Origin: Nitrospira sp.
Lineage (GTDB): Bacteria > Nitrospirota > Nitrospiria > Nitrospirales > Nitrospiraceae
DNA length: 5,404 nucleotides
Assembly: GCA_012032965.1 (NCBI GenBank)
Contig: JAAUPT010000156.1
Span: 1 to 5,404 of the forward strand
Direction: 5' to 3'
In this document: one piece after another, positions 5,138 to 5,404 of the stretch
Position numbering within the stretch: position 1 is the stretch's first letter
Layout: the number at the start of each line of letters is the position of its first letter
Made by a program: the position numbers and the translations under genes
The notes under the pieces: generated by a model
Databases searched by the model: none
Told to the model about the DNA's origin: nothing
What the model saw: the letters and a program-made list of their open reading frames with translations, nothing else

Positions 5138-5155
5138 GAAGCCGCAGACGGCTTC
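5138..5155. terminator. Short hairpin 33 bp after the msrA stop
   Basis: GAAGCCG, loop CAGA, CGGCTTC: a perfect 7-bp GC-rich stem. The tail on the minus strand is TCAATCTCC, only weakly U-rich. It may act with the hairpin at 5070-5101 as a double terminator. Confidence 0.4.
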
Positions 5156-5188
5156 ATCAATTACCGATGGGGTGTTGCGCGCACGGGA

Positions 5189-5404
5189 TTAGTGTGAAAC
5201 CGGTTCCTTTGTTTGAGATTTTTCGAGCACCGGCCAGGGGTTGGTGACGTGACACGCGCGGCCGGTCTTGACGATGTAATCCTGATGATAATCCTCCGCC
5301 GGCCAGAACGTCTCGGCCTTATCCACCTCGGTCACGATCTTCTTCTTGCCGAATGTTCCGGCCGCGGTTTGTTCTTTGATGAATTCTTCTGCGATCCTTT
5401 TCTG
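5189..5404 (-). CDS. msrA: Peptide-methionine (S)-S-oxide reductase MsrA, C-terminal fragment (5' end beyond the right edge)
   Basis: The last 71 residues, ending at TAA 5189. MsrA reduces methionine S-sulfoxide in oxidised proteins and uses a catalytic Cys in an N-terminal GCFW motif, which is outside the window. What is visible is the family's C-terminal pattern: an EFIKEQ.AAGTF helix, IVTEV, then FWPAEDYHQDY, and GRACHVTNPWP. The cysteine in GRACHV could serve as a resolving cysteine. The frame is intact in this part. Two hairpins follow the stop. The short Lys/Glu-rich tail after NPWP is ordinary variation. Confidence 0.93.
   Translation of the reverse strand, partial: QKRIAEEFIKEQTAAGTFGKKKIVTEVDKAETFWPAEDYHQDYIVKTGRACHVTNPWPVLEKSQTKEPVSH

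Noticed and set aside
1..5404. tRNA, rRNA or CRISPR array
   Set aside because: No cloverleaf-like segment, ribosomal signature or regularly spaced repeats were seen; the integration target here is a protein gene, not a tRNA.

Overview
The window is a piece of bacterial chromosome with every recognisable gene on the minus strand, so it reads from right (5404) to left (1). The right part (about 1850-5404) is ordinary, fairly GC-rich chromosome: the end of msrA, a secreted protein of unknown function, a small unknown protein, and icd (NADP-dependent isocitrate dehydrogenase). Two short palindromic intergenic repeats lie in this part. The icd protein type, the exported protein and the repeats would suit a Planctomycetota/Verrucomicrobiota-like or similar environmental bacterium, but this is only an impression and I hold it weakly.

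The left part (1 to about 1845) is more AT-rich and looks like an accessory island inserted at the 3' end of icd. The last 41 codons of icd (1721-1846) are present a second time, 570 bp further left (1147-1276). The first 25 residues of the two copies are identical, yet 17 of those 25 codons differ synonymously. This is what elements such as E. coli phage 21 and e14 leave when they integrate into icd: they bring a substitute 3' end and push the native end aside. Here only one small gene (1323-1697, 124 aa, unknown) lies between the copies and no integrase is visible. Beyond the second copy come a stand-alone DpnI-C/Dam-replacing-type helix-turn-helix protein (910-1129), a DUF5131 (phage Gp37/Gp68, three-Cys motif) protein (97-853) and the start of its usual partner TcmP (1-85).

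A gene begins about 20 nt after the stop codon of each icd-end copy (23 nt after the first, 17 nt after the second). This suggests cassette-like units that each carry an icd end and would use icd transcription to express their cargo. The DUF5131-tcmP pair also seems to have its own promoter (TTGTCG-17-TATGAT).

Reading frames are broken by single- or double-base indels in at least six places (near 551, 996, 1238, 2443, 3681 and 3825), mostly in short homopolymers, and one of them is inside icd, a core metabolic gene. Uncorrected sequencing error is the simplest cause. Gene boundaries below are therefore given for the repaired reading frames, which also reveal an N-terminal extension of the 3405-3700 gene and a C-terminal tail on the secreted protein.
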